A stretch of 38,792 nt of DNA from a virus. The stretch is from positions 1-38,792 of the IMG/VR virus record IMGVR_UViG_3300025684_000030, one strand, 5' to 3'. The notes beneath the pieces are model-generated. The model ran no database searches and was not told where the DNA came from. It worked only from the letters and a program-made list of their open reading frames with translations. Below are positions 30,723 to 36,785 of the stretch, piece after piece. How positions within the stretch are numbered: position 1 is the stretch's first letter; the number at the start of each line of letters is the position of its first letter. The position numbers and the translations under genes were made by a program.

Positions 30723-31195
30723 CCAGATTTCATCCCAAGCCTAGCCATTGTGTCTTTCACAATGCTGTTGAACTCGTTGCGAACACTGCTGTATATTTGG
30801 CGAGGCCCAGGACCACCTTTCCATGTCCAGCCGATACTCTCAACATACTTAGCGTGTTCAGCCTCGTTTCGGAAAACGATGTTATTAGCGTCCTCTGGAA
30901 GGCTATTGATGTCTGCGAGCATCTGACCAAGGCCGATTGAGGCGGCTCTTTCCTTGCCGGGTATATTTCTAGGCTTACCGTGCGAACTCACCGTACCCTT
31001 GAACGATCCGCTGCGCTGACCAACCCTGTGTGACGAGGCGTATGTCCCAGTATCCACCGTATCAATACTAAGCGTTGCGATCCGGCTCGCCATCTCGGAA
31101 AGGACTTCTTTCTTGATGTCGTTTACGTTCGCGTTGAAAATGTCGATCAACTGCTTATCACTGAACGTCTTTGTAATCACTCGATACTGAGTCAT
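30719..31195 (-). CDS. HK97 gp10-like tail completion protein
   Basis: 158 residues. The start at 31195 has GAGG nine bases upstream; the ATG codons at 31204 and 31201 are too near this site. The protein has ASRIATLSIDTVDTGTYASSH and EHAKYVESIGWTWKGGPG, the typical pattern of HK97 gp10-like proteins, which join head and tail or complete the tail. It lies in the expected place between closure and terminator genes. It overlaps the small gene before it by 38 bases. Confidence 0.8.
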   Translation of the reverse strand: MTQYRVITKTFSDKQLIDIFNANVNDIKKEVLSEMASRIATLSIDTVDTGTYASSHRVGQRSGSFKGTVSSHGKPRNIPGKERAASIGLGQMLADINSLPEDANNIVFRNEAEHAKYVESIGWTWKGGPGPRQIYSSVRNEFNSIVKDTMARLGMKSG

Positions 31196-31325
31196 CTTCA
31201 TCATCCTCCAGTTCTTCGTCGTAGCCGATCTTACCGGAGTCGATCAGGCTCTGAACAAATGGCGCATCGTCACCTACGAAATAGGTGCGGCCTCCATAAG
31301 CGAAGTTCTCAAGCGCAACGTACAT
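31158..31325 (-). CDS. small phage protein, 55 residues
   Basis: MYVALENFAYGGRTYFVGDDAPFV at the start, then a strongly acidic tail (DEELEDDEDDSVSSD). Small proteins of this kind are common in head-tail connector clusters. The ATG at 31325 has GAGG nine bases upstream; the extension to 31349 is not supported. It ends 38 bases inside the next gene. Function unknown. Confidence 0.65.
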   Translation of the reverse strand: MYVALENFAYGGRTYFVGDDAPFVQSLIDSGKIGYDEELEDDEDDSVSSDYKDVQ

Positions 31326-31330
31326 GGTCT

Positions 31331-31675
31331 TTAGCCTCTCGTTTGGCACACATATGCAATAAGTGTTGTGCCTGACAGAATTTTCCTGACTGTAATGATC
31401 TTGACCTCATCGTCAATATCGTCGCCAGTCTCAGGGACCATTGTCGTCCCTCTTGCCTGCAAAAGCAACTTGCGGTCATCAGCCAGGACAGACGTTCCGT
31501 CGATCTCCTGCTCCATGTAATTGATGAACACACCACGCACGTCTTCCGTTAGCGTTTCGCCTCCAGAGAATTGTCCCGTTGTTGTGTTGTAAGATCCGCC
31601 GCTGTTCGTGCGCTTCAACGAAAGGACATAGCCATGCGTTGCGAGCAGTCGCTGAACGTCCCTATCAAGTCTCAT
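31331..31675 (-). CDS. head closure / head-tail joining protein
   Basis: 114 residues with GYVLSLKRTNSGGSYNTTTG, VRGVFINYMEQEIDGTSVLADDRKLLLQARG and a beta-rich end. This pattern fits head closure (stopper) proteins that seal the filled head. Position between the connector and gp10-like gene supports it. GGAG is seven bases before the ATG. The accessory island lies between this gene and the connector at 34465. Confidence 0.72.
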   Translation of the reverse strand: MRLDRDVQRLLATHGYVLSLKRTNSGGSYNTTTGQFSGGETLTEDVRGVFINYMEQEIDGTSVLADDRKLLLQARGTTMVPETGDDIDDEVKIITVRKILSGTTLIAYVCQTRG

Positions 31676-31709
31676 GGTCGCGCTCCTTGTTCAGCGCATC
31701 ATACTCTTT

Positions 31710-32285
31710 TTATACAAGATCACTCAAGGGGTAGGTCTTGAAGGCGGTTACCCTACTACCCTCTGGTCCGACAAAGTTCACGATATTAACATCGCTCTGG
31801 TCAATCGTGTCAAAAGCGCGTTGCCACGTCGCCAAATGCCGGTCAGCCTGCTTATTCTGCCAGTAGTAACCGTCGTGGAAATGGGACTGACCAGCCGACC
31901 ATTGAAAGTCGAAGCCCAACAATGCAATCTCTCTATAGCCTAGAAGATATGCAAGGTTCAGAGCAGCAAACCCTGAGTTAGATCCGCGTATTACGTTGGG
32001 GTCTTTGGAGAACCCATCGCCTCGATCATGCTCCATGATCTTAGCGCCATGATCCGGCTGGTCCTGTAGCGTGTTATGTGTGATATATTTGTCACCACTG
32101 AACGCTGCGATCTGCTCTTGGTGTTCACGCCAGAACCTCTTGTCGATGCTGACAAGAGCGTCACAGTTTGCAAGCCACGCTGACTTGTTTGAGCCGATAC
32201 GATATCCCCCTGGCAGGGCGTCAAAGTCAAAGCCAGCAAGTGATGGTCCAGATCCGATGACGTAGCAGGGGGATTTATATGTCAT
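31710..32285 (-). CDS. glycosyltransferase-fold protein (GT42/DUF115-like)
   Basis: 191 residues. CYVIGSGPSLAGFDFDALPG opens the protein, and NSGFAALNLAYLLGYREIALLG follows later, then FDFQW. The same layout occurs in GT42 sialyltransferases such as CstII (GNGPSL, later SGVYMCAVAIALGYKEI) and in DUF115/MptE-like proteins. It may transfer a sugar onto a virion protein or host surface, or have a nucleotide-sugar role. It lies in an accessory island and is not a normal head-tail gene. The ATG at 32285 lacks a Shine-Dalgarno sequence; a promoter-like sequence ends six bases before it. A longer frame to 32492 would overlap the opposite gene. Confidence 0.65.
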   Translation of the reverse strand: MTYKSPCYVIGSGPSLAGFDFDALPGGYRIGSNKSAWLANCDALVSIDKRFWREHQEQIAAFSGDKYITHNTLQDQPDHGAKIMEHDRGDGFSKDPNVIRGSNSGFAALNLAYLLGYREIALLGFDFQWSAGQSHFHDGYYWQNKQADRHLATWQRAFDTIDQSDVNIVNFVGPEGSRVTAFKTYPLSDLV

Positions 32286-32291
32286 GCCAAA

Positions 32292-32320
32292 CCAATAAAA
32301 CTGCTTGACGAATCGCGCAA
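32292..32320 (-). promoter_or_regulatory. possible leaderless promoter, shares motif with 35302-35330
   Basis: On the minus strand TTGCGC (32320-32315), a 17-base spacer beginning GATTCGTCAA, and TATTGG (32297-32292) lie just before the ATG at 32285. The same TTGCnnGATTCGTCAA sequence forms the -35 region of the site at 35302-35330. The boxes alone are weak; the shared sequence is the main support. Confidence 0.45.
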
Positions 32321-32363
32321 GGCCGTGGTTCCTATGGTCAACGGAACACAATAGGAGCAGACA

Positions 32364-32861
32364 ATGAGCATTACCAGCGAGGCAGTTAAGCAGGCATGGG
32401 AAACGGCGAGCAATGTCGATGAAGCCTGCGCCAACCTTGAGCGCATGATGAACGCAGACCACGGACTGCATCGCGCAGTCATGCTGCCGCACGTCAAGTC
32501 TGCGGTTCGCTCACTGGTGAACGGCTCTAAGAATAGTGAGCGAAAGATGATCTGGGACCGGTCCATGCCAAACAAGGCATGGCAGCGACCTGTTGCGCCG
32601 GACAACCGTGTAGCGGCTCTGGCGCAAATCAACAGCATGACAATCCTAGATATGCGCCTTCGCAGCGGAAAGCGTCTTGCTGACGCAACCATCTCTGATG
32701 TTTCTAGCGAGCGGGATTACTACTCTGAAATGGCGAGCCACATGAGCGACAAGGCAACCTTCTTTGCCAAGGTTGTGGAGCGCATGGAAGAGTTGAAGAA
32801 GAAAACGGTGGCCGAGGCGTTCAACGTGAACGACCTCGAAGCCATCAGGGTTGCGGCGTAA
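32364..32861 (+). CDS. hypothetical island protein, 165 residues
   Basis: It lies on the strand opposite to the structural genes. AGGAG is seven bases before the ATG. The product is helical: an N-terminal part with VDEACANLERMMNADHG, a basic middle (GSKNSERKMIWDRSMPNKAWQ) and a C-terminal region with MASHMSDKATFFAKVVERME. I do not recognise the family. The leader AGGAGCAGACA resembles that of the next gene (AGGAACAGACA), so the two plus-strand genes may be controlled together. Confidence 0.7.
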   Translation: MSITSEAVKQAWETASNVDEACANLERMMNADHGLHRAVMLPHVKSAVRSLVNGSKNSERKMIWDRSMPNKAWQRPVAPDNRVAALAQINSMTILDMRLRSGKRLADATISDVSSERDYYSEMASHMSDKATFFAKVVERMEELKKKTVAEAFNVNDLEAIRVAA

Positions 32862-32866
32862 GCCGT

Positions 32867-32922
32867 ATGTGTGGTTGTCCACTCCGAGCCAGATAGCCAA
32901 AGCTGCAGTTACGACCACACAT
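32867..32922 (+). ncRNA. stem-loop A of the island stem-loop family
   Basis: ATGTGTGGTTGT (32867-32878) pairs over 12 bases with ACGACCACACAT (32911-32922), with one T-G pair that is only stable as RNA from the plus strand. The 32-base loop has AGATAGCCA at loop positions 13-21, two changes from the AGAAACCCA of the other three copies. It begins six bases after the stop of the preceding gene. No T run follows, so it is not a terminator. Confidence 0.55.
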
Positions 32923-32943
32923 CTAACGCTCCGTAAAGGAGTA

Positions 32944-32989
32944 GCGGCGGCCAGTATGCCACAGAAACCCATGCATATAATGCCGTCGC
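32944..32989 (+). ncRNA. stem-loop U, upstream of the IS110-like gene
   Basis: GCGGCGGC (32944-32951) pairs over 8 bases with GCCGTCGC (32982-32989), including one G-T pair that fits plus-strand RNA. The 30-base loop starts CAGTATGCC, has two variable bases, then AGAAACCCATG, then an eight-base variable end that contains TATAAT. The loop start and centre are repeated in stem-loop D1. Confidence 0.62.
32976..32981 (+). promoter_or_regulatory. possible -10 box inside stem-loop U
   Basis: A perfect TATAAT lies in the variable part of the loop, 31 bases before the ATG at 33012. No -35 box is seen at 17 bases, so its use as promoter is uncertain. If used, the message would start near the end of the stem-loop and the stem-loop would be a DNA operator or not transcribed. 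Confidence 0.35.
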
Positions 32990-33011
32990 GCAGACAAAAA
33001 GGAACAGACAT

Positions 33012-33794
33012 ATGAAAGACGTTATAGACTACGAAGATTTTGGGGCCATCAGTCCAAGTAAGACCGTTTCCCATAAGCCCCAGACAGAGGATCTGCGATT
33101 TTCAGATCCTCTGGTTATTCAGATCGTTGAAGCATGGAGGGCGCGTCAGGACATGGTTCGAGCGCAGCAAAAACTCACGCTTCAGGTCAAAGCGATCTGC
33201 CGCAGGTTTTGTGGCGGCGACAAGGACGAAGCGGAAAAGCTGTATAAGCGAATTGAGAAAGGCGACGGAGGTGACGCTGCTCTTGCTGTTGCCCCGCTTC
33301 TCATGGCCCGCGAACCCCTCGAAGTGCAGCGCAAGTCATACGAAAAGACACTGGAGAAAATGGCAAAGAAACTCCCGATCTATTCCTACACGGAGTCGAT
33401 CAAGGGTTTCGGCGCAATGTCTTTGGCCAAGACTGTTGGCGAGTGCGGAGATCTTTCGGCATACCCTTCCGTGTCGGGCGTGTGGAAGCGGGCGGGTCTT
33501 GCCGTAATCAACGGTGGTAGGCAGCGCCGCATAGCAGGTGAGGAAGCCTTGCTGCACGGATACAGCCCTATCAGGCGCAGCGTGTTCTGGAACATCGCTG
33601 ATCCGCTATTGAAGTGCCAAGGCAAGGACGAGAACGCGCTCCTTTATAGGCAGATTTACGACAAGCGCAAAGAGTATGAGTTGTCTCGTGATATTCCGAA
33701 AGGACACGCGCACAACCGCGCCATGCGCTACATGACGAAAGAACTCCTCAAGCACCTTACGCTTGAATGGAAAAGAATCGCCCGTCAGCAATGA
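33012..33794 (+). CDS. IS110-type transposase C-terminal-domain protein
   Basis: 260 residues. Residues about 125-255 resemble the C-terminal Tnp_20 domain of IS110-family transposases: IKGFGAMSLAKTVGECGDLS with a helix-hairpin-helix, SVSGVWKRAGLAV, GGRQRRIAG, and AHNRAMRYMTKELLKHLTLEWK at the end. The N-terminal RuvC-like DEDD domain of these enzymes is absent; instead there is a helical part with LTLQVKAICRRF. The position of the catalytic Ser (usually in an SG pair) reads INGG here. Probably a domesticated nucleic-acid-binding protein rather than an active recombinase. It is flanked by four related stem-loops. AAAAGGAA precedes the ATG. Confidence 0.68.
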   Translation: MKDVIDYEDFGAISPSKTVSHKPQTEDLRFSDPLVIQIVEAWRARQDMVRAQQKLTLQVKAICRRFCGGDKDEAEKLYKRIEKGDGGDAALAVAPLLMAREPLEVQRKSYEKTLEKMAKKLPIYSYTESIKGFGAMSLAKTVGECGDLSAYPSVSGVWKRAGLAVINGGRQRRIAGEEALLHGYSPIRRSVFWNIADPLLKCQGKDENALLYRQIYDKRKEYELSRDIPKGHAHNRAMRYMTKELLKHLTLEWKRIARQQ

Positions 33795-33800
33795 CAGGTG

Positions 33801-33846
33801 GCGGCAACCAGTATGCCCTAGAAACCCATGTCCGATACGTTGCCGC
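33801..33846 (+). ncRNA. stem-loop D1, downstream of the IS110-like gene
   Basis: GCGGCAAC (33801-33808) pairs perfectly with GTTGCCGC (33839-33846). The 30-base loop starts CAGTATGCC, two variable bases, AGAAACCCATG, then a different eight-base end. The arms differ from those of stem-loop U by changes on both sides that keep pairing. It begins six bases after the stop codon at 33794. Confidence 0.62.
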
Positions 33847-33855
33847 AGAAACAAC

Positions 33856-33899
33856 GTGTGACCATGCTGGGCGAGAAACCCAACTCCACACAGTCACAC
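33856..33899 (+). ncRNA. stem-loop D2, downstream of the IS110-like gene
   Basis: GTGTGAC (33856-33862) pairs perfectly with GTCACAC (33893-33899). The loop is again 30 bases, with AGAAACCCA at loop positions 12-20 as in U and D1, but other parts differ. It lies ten bases after D1 and two bases before the terminator. Confidence 0.58.
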
Positions 33900-33901
33900 T
33901 A

Positions 33902-33927
33902 AAGGGTCATCCTCGCGGATGGCCCTT
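33902..33927. terminator. hairpin terminator between convergent genes
   Basis: AAGGGTCATCC (33902-33912) pairs over 11 bases with GGATGGCCCTT (33917-33927), with one T-G pair and a four-base loop that reads GCGA (GNRA type) on the minus strand. T-rich tails are short on both sides. It ends the minus-strand connector-methyltransferase unit and the plus-strand island genes. Confidence 0.7.
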
Positions 33928-34468
33928 ACTTTATGACCTCAAACATCTCACTGATCGAGCCGCCCATGCCATGACGAATAACATCATGGCCGAAGTGTAC
34001 AGCAAGTTCCTCGTGCCAAGCCTCGTAGGACGCACGACGATTGATGTGCAGGTCGGTGCCACGATAGATATGAGGGCCATTATGCACGGTCAGCAGAACA
34101 CGGTCTTTGGCGACACGCTTGAGTTCCTGACACACCAAACCTGTGTCTTCAGGCAGAAGATGCTCCATCACGTCGAACATGCAGACCACATCAAAGGCGT
34201 CCGGCAGGAACGGCAGATCGTGAGCCAGGGCGTGTGTGATATTATCGCCACACAGATACTCAACAGCCTCAGTTCCGCGCACAGGCTCAAATCCGAGGCT
34301 CTGGGCCACCTCAAGCACTTCGCCGCGCCCAGTGGACACATCAAGAAGACTGCCGCGTGGGGTTGCTGTGAGCCGCTCTACAATGTGAGCGCGGCGCTTA
34401 TCCCCAAGTCGATAGTCGGTGTTCTGGTAGGCGCGTTCGTATTTGGCGATCTCGTCAGCACGAGTCAA
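33926..34468 (-). CDS. class I SAM-dependent methyltransferase
   Basis: 180 residues. SLLDVSTGRGEVLEVAQSLG (motif I), AHDLPFLPDAFDVVCMFDVMEH (motif IV region) and RVLLTVHNG match small class I methyltransferases of the Methyltransf_11 type. These usually act on small molecules, sugars or proteins, not on DNA bases; no NPPY motif is present. With the nearby glycosyltransferase-like gene it may modify a sugar on virion or host surface. The start is TTG overlapping the connector stop (TTGA), with GAGG ten bases upstream. Confidence 0.75.
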   Translation of the reverse strand: MTRADEIAKYERAYQNTDYRLGDKRRAHIVERLTATPRGSLLDVSTGRGEVLEVAQSLGFEPVRGTEAVEYLCGDNITHALAHDLPFLPDAFDVVCMFDVMEHLLPEDTGLVCQELKRVAKDRVLLTVHNGPHIYRGTDLHINRRASYEAWHEELAVHFGHDVIRHGMGGSISEMFEVIK

Positions 34469-34911
34469 AACCGATCATCCTCGGTGTAGTTGGGGCTTGG
34501 CCATGCGAACTGGTCACGATTGAACTTCGGCATGACGCGATCCGTATCCTGGTTCACCGACCGCATATCGGAATTGCTGATACCACCTGCAAGCGGGATA
34601 CCAAGGCCGATGGAGCCAAACTTCTTGGCTTGCTGCTCGAGGCGTTTTGCCAAAGCGTAGTAGTTCTCGCTCAACTGGCTGTAGTTCGAACTGACGGACT
34701 CGAACTTGGTATCCACCTCGACAGCGAACTTGGCGGCAATGGATCTGGCCGACAATGCAGCAGCGCCATAGGCGTCGTTACCGGCTTGCGCTAGGAAGAA
34801 CGCAATGGCCTCGTCTGTGATCTTCTGGTCGTTTGTGTCAGTATCACCGACCAAGATACGAACAGCGTCGTTCTTGTCATTCGCTGGGTCGCCAGTGTAA
34901 GTCCATGCCAT
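34465..34911 (-). CDS. head-tail connector (gp6-like adaptor) protein
   Basis: 148 residues. MAWTYTGDPANDKNDAVRILVGDTD and DEAIAFFLAQAGNDAYGAAALSARSIA form the helical pattern of gp6-like adaptor proteins that bind below the portal. The C-terminal part (GGISNSDMRSVNQDTDRVMP) would reach the next ring. It lies downstream of the capsid gene as usual, and the expected next gene (closure) is 2.8 kb away beyond the island. Confidence 0.8.
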   Translation of the reverse strand: MAWTYTGDPANDKNDAVRILVGDTDTNDQKITDEAIAFFLAQAGNDAYGAAALSARSIAAKFAVEVDTKFESVSSNYSQLSENYYALAKRLEQQAKKFGSIGLGIPLAGGISNSDMRSVNQDTDRVMPKFNRDQFAWPSPNYTEDDRF

Positions 34912-34914
34912 AAT

Positions 34915-35274
34915 TTAGCCTCTGTTATCGCGGATAGCCTGTCGCTGATCCGCCTTGCTTACCTTGATAGCCGCGCCTTCAGCGTAGGCAATCGCACGAA
35001 GTTCCTTCATGTCCTCAAGTAAATCGAGTTCATCGGTCTTTGTCAGGGTAAGCGGCGCAGGCTCAGTCGGGGCTGGCACGGGGGTTACAACTGCCGGTGC
35101 TTGATGACCAATATGACCACTGTCGAAAAGCATCTTTGCCTTGCGCTGAGAAATAGACATCAAACGCCAATCAAACGCACCACCAGCCGCAAACCTATGA
35201 CCGTTCGCCGTAAACGCACGGCGGGCATAAGTTGGCTGTGTTGCATCAAACTCGCGGGAAATAAGTCGGGCCAT
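34915..35274 (-). CDS. head-tail region protein with SAP-like C-terminus
   Basis: 119 residues. The N-terminal half (TQPTYARRAFTANGHRFAAGGAFDW) is beta-rich, followed by a Pro/Ala linker (AVVTPVPAPTEPAPLT) and a C-terminal helix-turn-helix-like part (MKELRAIAYAEGAAIKVSKADQRQAI) resembling SAP or Rho-N-like modules. Such proteins are common after the capsid gene. It is the first gene after a promoter at 35302-35330, with GGAGAC upstream of the ATG. Confidence 0.68.
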   Translation of the reverse strand: MARLISREFDATQPTYARRAFTANGHRFAAGGAFDWRLMSISQRKAKMLFDSGHIGHQAPAVVTPVPAPTEPAPLTLTKTDELDLLEDMKELRAIAYAEGAAIKVSKADQRQAIRDNRG

Positions 35275-35301
35275 ATTTGTCTCCAGTAACAGCGTTGGGC
35301 A

Positions 35302-35330
35302 AGTATATTGCCTGTTGACGAATCAGGCAA
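35302..35330 (-). promoter_or_regulatory. promoter for the head-tail genes
   Basis: On the minus strand TTGCCT (35330-35325), a 17-base spacer starting GATTCGTCAA, and TATACT (35307-35302) precede the gene at 35274 by 27 bases. The -10 box matches five of six bases. It directly follows the capsid terminator and so restarts transcription. Confidence 0.55.
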
Positions 35331-35337
35331 GGCTCAC

Positions 35338-35365
35338 AAAAAAGGGCCACGCCGAAGCGCAGCCC
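35338..35365 (-). terminator. terminator of the capsid operon
   Basis: On the minus strand GGGCTGCGC, a TTCG tetraloop and GCGTGGCCC form a 9-pair stem (two G-T pairs), followed by TTTTTT (35343-35338). It lies 25 bases after the capsid stop. Confidence 0.85.
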
Positions 35366-35389
35366 AGTTTATCTTCAATCAGTCGCCTA

Positions 35390-36388
35390 TTAGGCGATTG
35401 TATCCCAGAAGTATCCGAGATCCGCAGAGACCAACTTATGATCGAAGGCCATTTGTGCCTCGACGCGGGTGCTTTCCAGCGTGTCGATGTAGAACCGCTT
35501 GGTGGCGGTGCCGAAAGCGTTGGTCTGACCCATGAAGCCGTTCCACGAGAAGGTGTAACCGGCAGTAGGTGTCATCAGCGACGGGGCAGGAGCCGCGTAG
35601 CAGAGCAGTGCCTTGTTTCCACCGATGAACGAGTGCGCGTTGGTTGCGCCCTGTGCAGCGGTGTTCTCAATGGCGCGGGACACAAGGATGCGATCCAGGC
35701 CAAAGAGTTGGGCAAGGGTATTCTCGTTGACATTGGCAGGGTTGCCGTTGCCGACGCCACCAGAGTACTTCACACGGTCCACGATGTCAGGATGATCCAC
35801 GAGGGCATCCATGACGGGCTGAGTGATGACCAGCGTGTTCGGGATGAACCCGGTGGACTGGAGGATGGTGGTTTTCGCGGCGCGGATGTCACCGATAGGA
35901 TCGCCCGAAGTCGTGTCCGACCACTTTACGACTTCACCAGTGCCGGGAGTTCCGACAACACCGTCAACGTCGTTGGTCCACTTACCGCCAGCGAAGAACG
36001 AGGAGACCCAGTCCTTCTCTTTGCGGATCAGCATCTGGTGCATAACCCACTCAGTCGCGGCCCGCTCAACGTCCACGGCAGGGTCGGCGTTTGCGCGAAC
36101 CTGGTCGGGAACATCCTTGTGGACAGCCCACACATCGGCGTAGTACGTCGGCGTGTTGTCGAGGCTGTAGCCGCCACCAGCGGATTCGGTGCCAGGTGCC
36201 CGCTTCTGGGCCTCTGCGCGGTTGAAGTCGCCACGGTCAAAGACGAAGTAGCGATCCGACTGCTTGCTGACGGCTACGTTCGGAAACGCACGACCGGCAA
36301 CAAAGTTGGAAGCGTTCTGGAGGAACGCAACCGAGATGTTCGTAAGCGCACTGTCAACATGGACTGCGCTGTTGGTAGGTTGGGCCAT
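35390..36388 (-). CDS. major capsid protein
   Basis: 332 residues. The sequence (VHVDSALTNISVAFLQNASNF, VAGRAFPNVAVSKQSDRYFVF, GGGYSLDNTPTYYADVWAVH and ALCYAAPAPSLMTPTAGYTF) fits an HK97-fold capsid protein of the type found with separate XkdF protease and DUF2190 cement genes. No long N-terminal delta domain is seen, in line with a separate scaffold. It ends with two consecutive stops (TAA TAG) that sit in a short palindrome. A strong terminator follows. Confidence 0.9.
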   Translation of the reverse strand: MAQPTNSAVHVDSALTNISVAFLQNASNFVAGRAFPNVAVSKQSDRYFVFDRGDFNRAEAQKRAPGTESAGGGYSLDNTPTYYADVWAVHKDVPDQVRANADPAVDVERAATEWVMHQMLIRKEKDWVSSFFAGGKWTNDVDGVVGTPGTGEVVKWSDTTSGDPIGDIRAAKTTILQSTGFIPNTLVITQPVMDALVDHPDIVDRVKYSGGVGNGNPANVNENTLAQLFGLDRILVSRAIENTAAQGATNAHSFIGGNKALLCYAAPAPSLMTPTAGYTFSWNGFMGQTNAFGTATKRFYIDTLESTRVEAQMAFDHKLVSADLGYFWDTIA

Positions 36389-36415
36389 ATCTATGACTCC
36401 TTCAGTTTACGCAGT

Positions 36416-36772
36416 TCAGCGCGGGTTAAACAGGATGGTGATGACTTCACCGTCTGCGCCGCCTGTGATGGCAGTGCCGAGGATCACGTCACCGGTGGCT
36501 GCGGTAACAGCGTTACCGGCGGCGTCGGATGCTACGGCTGCACCAGCAGCAACGGTGCCACCAGCTTCGACGCGGGTCATACCGAAGATGCAAACTTCGC
36601 CAGGCTTGCCAGCGGCATCCGGGTCGTTCAGCAGAACGCCGGTTGCCATTGCGCCGTCGCCGGTCGGATCAACCTGACCGTCAGCGGCTACCGTGACAAA
36701 GAAAAACTGCTTTGCCGACAGATCTTGACCAGCTTCAATGGAGACGCTGATCTGGGAGTTGTTGTAGGCCAT
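36416..36772 (-). CDS. head decoration (DUF2190-like cement) protein
   Basis: 118 residues, beta-rich with many Gly and Ala. SIEAGQDLSAKQFFFVTVAADGQ, ATGVLLNDPDAAGKPGEVCIFGM and a VAAGAAVASDAAGNAV stretch match the DUF2190 cement group that stabilises the head. Position between scaffold and capsid is typical. A ribosome-binding site (GGAGG type) precedes the ATG. Confidence 0.82.
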   Translation of the reverse strand: MAYNNSQISVSIEAGQDLSAKQFFFVTVAADGQVDPTGDGAMATGVLLNDPDAAGKPGEVCIFGMTRVEAGGTVAAGAAVASDAAGNAVTAATGDVILGTAITGGADGEVITILFNPR

Positions 36773-36785
36773 TTCTGCGCCCTCC

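Noticed and set aside
32867-32922. Stem-loop A as terminator of the gene 32364-32861
   Set aside because: The loop is 32 bases and no T run follows; the loop resembles the other three stem-loops.
32862-33900. Intact, recently inserted IS110-family element
   Set aside because: The protein lacks the nuclease domain, and the repeats on either side are stem-loops with covarying arms rather than exact target duplications or terminal repeats.
33767-34489. 240-codon plus-strand frame opposite the methyltransferase
   Set aside because: It lies opposite a clear class I methyltransferase and would run through the stem-loops and the terminator.
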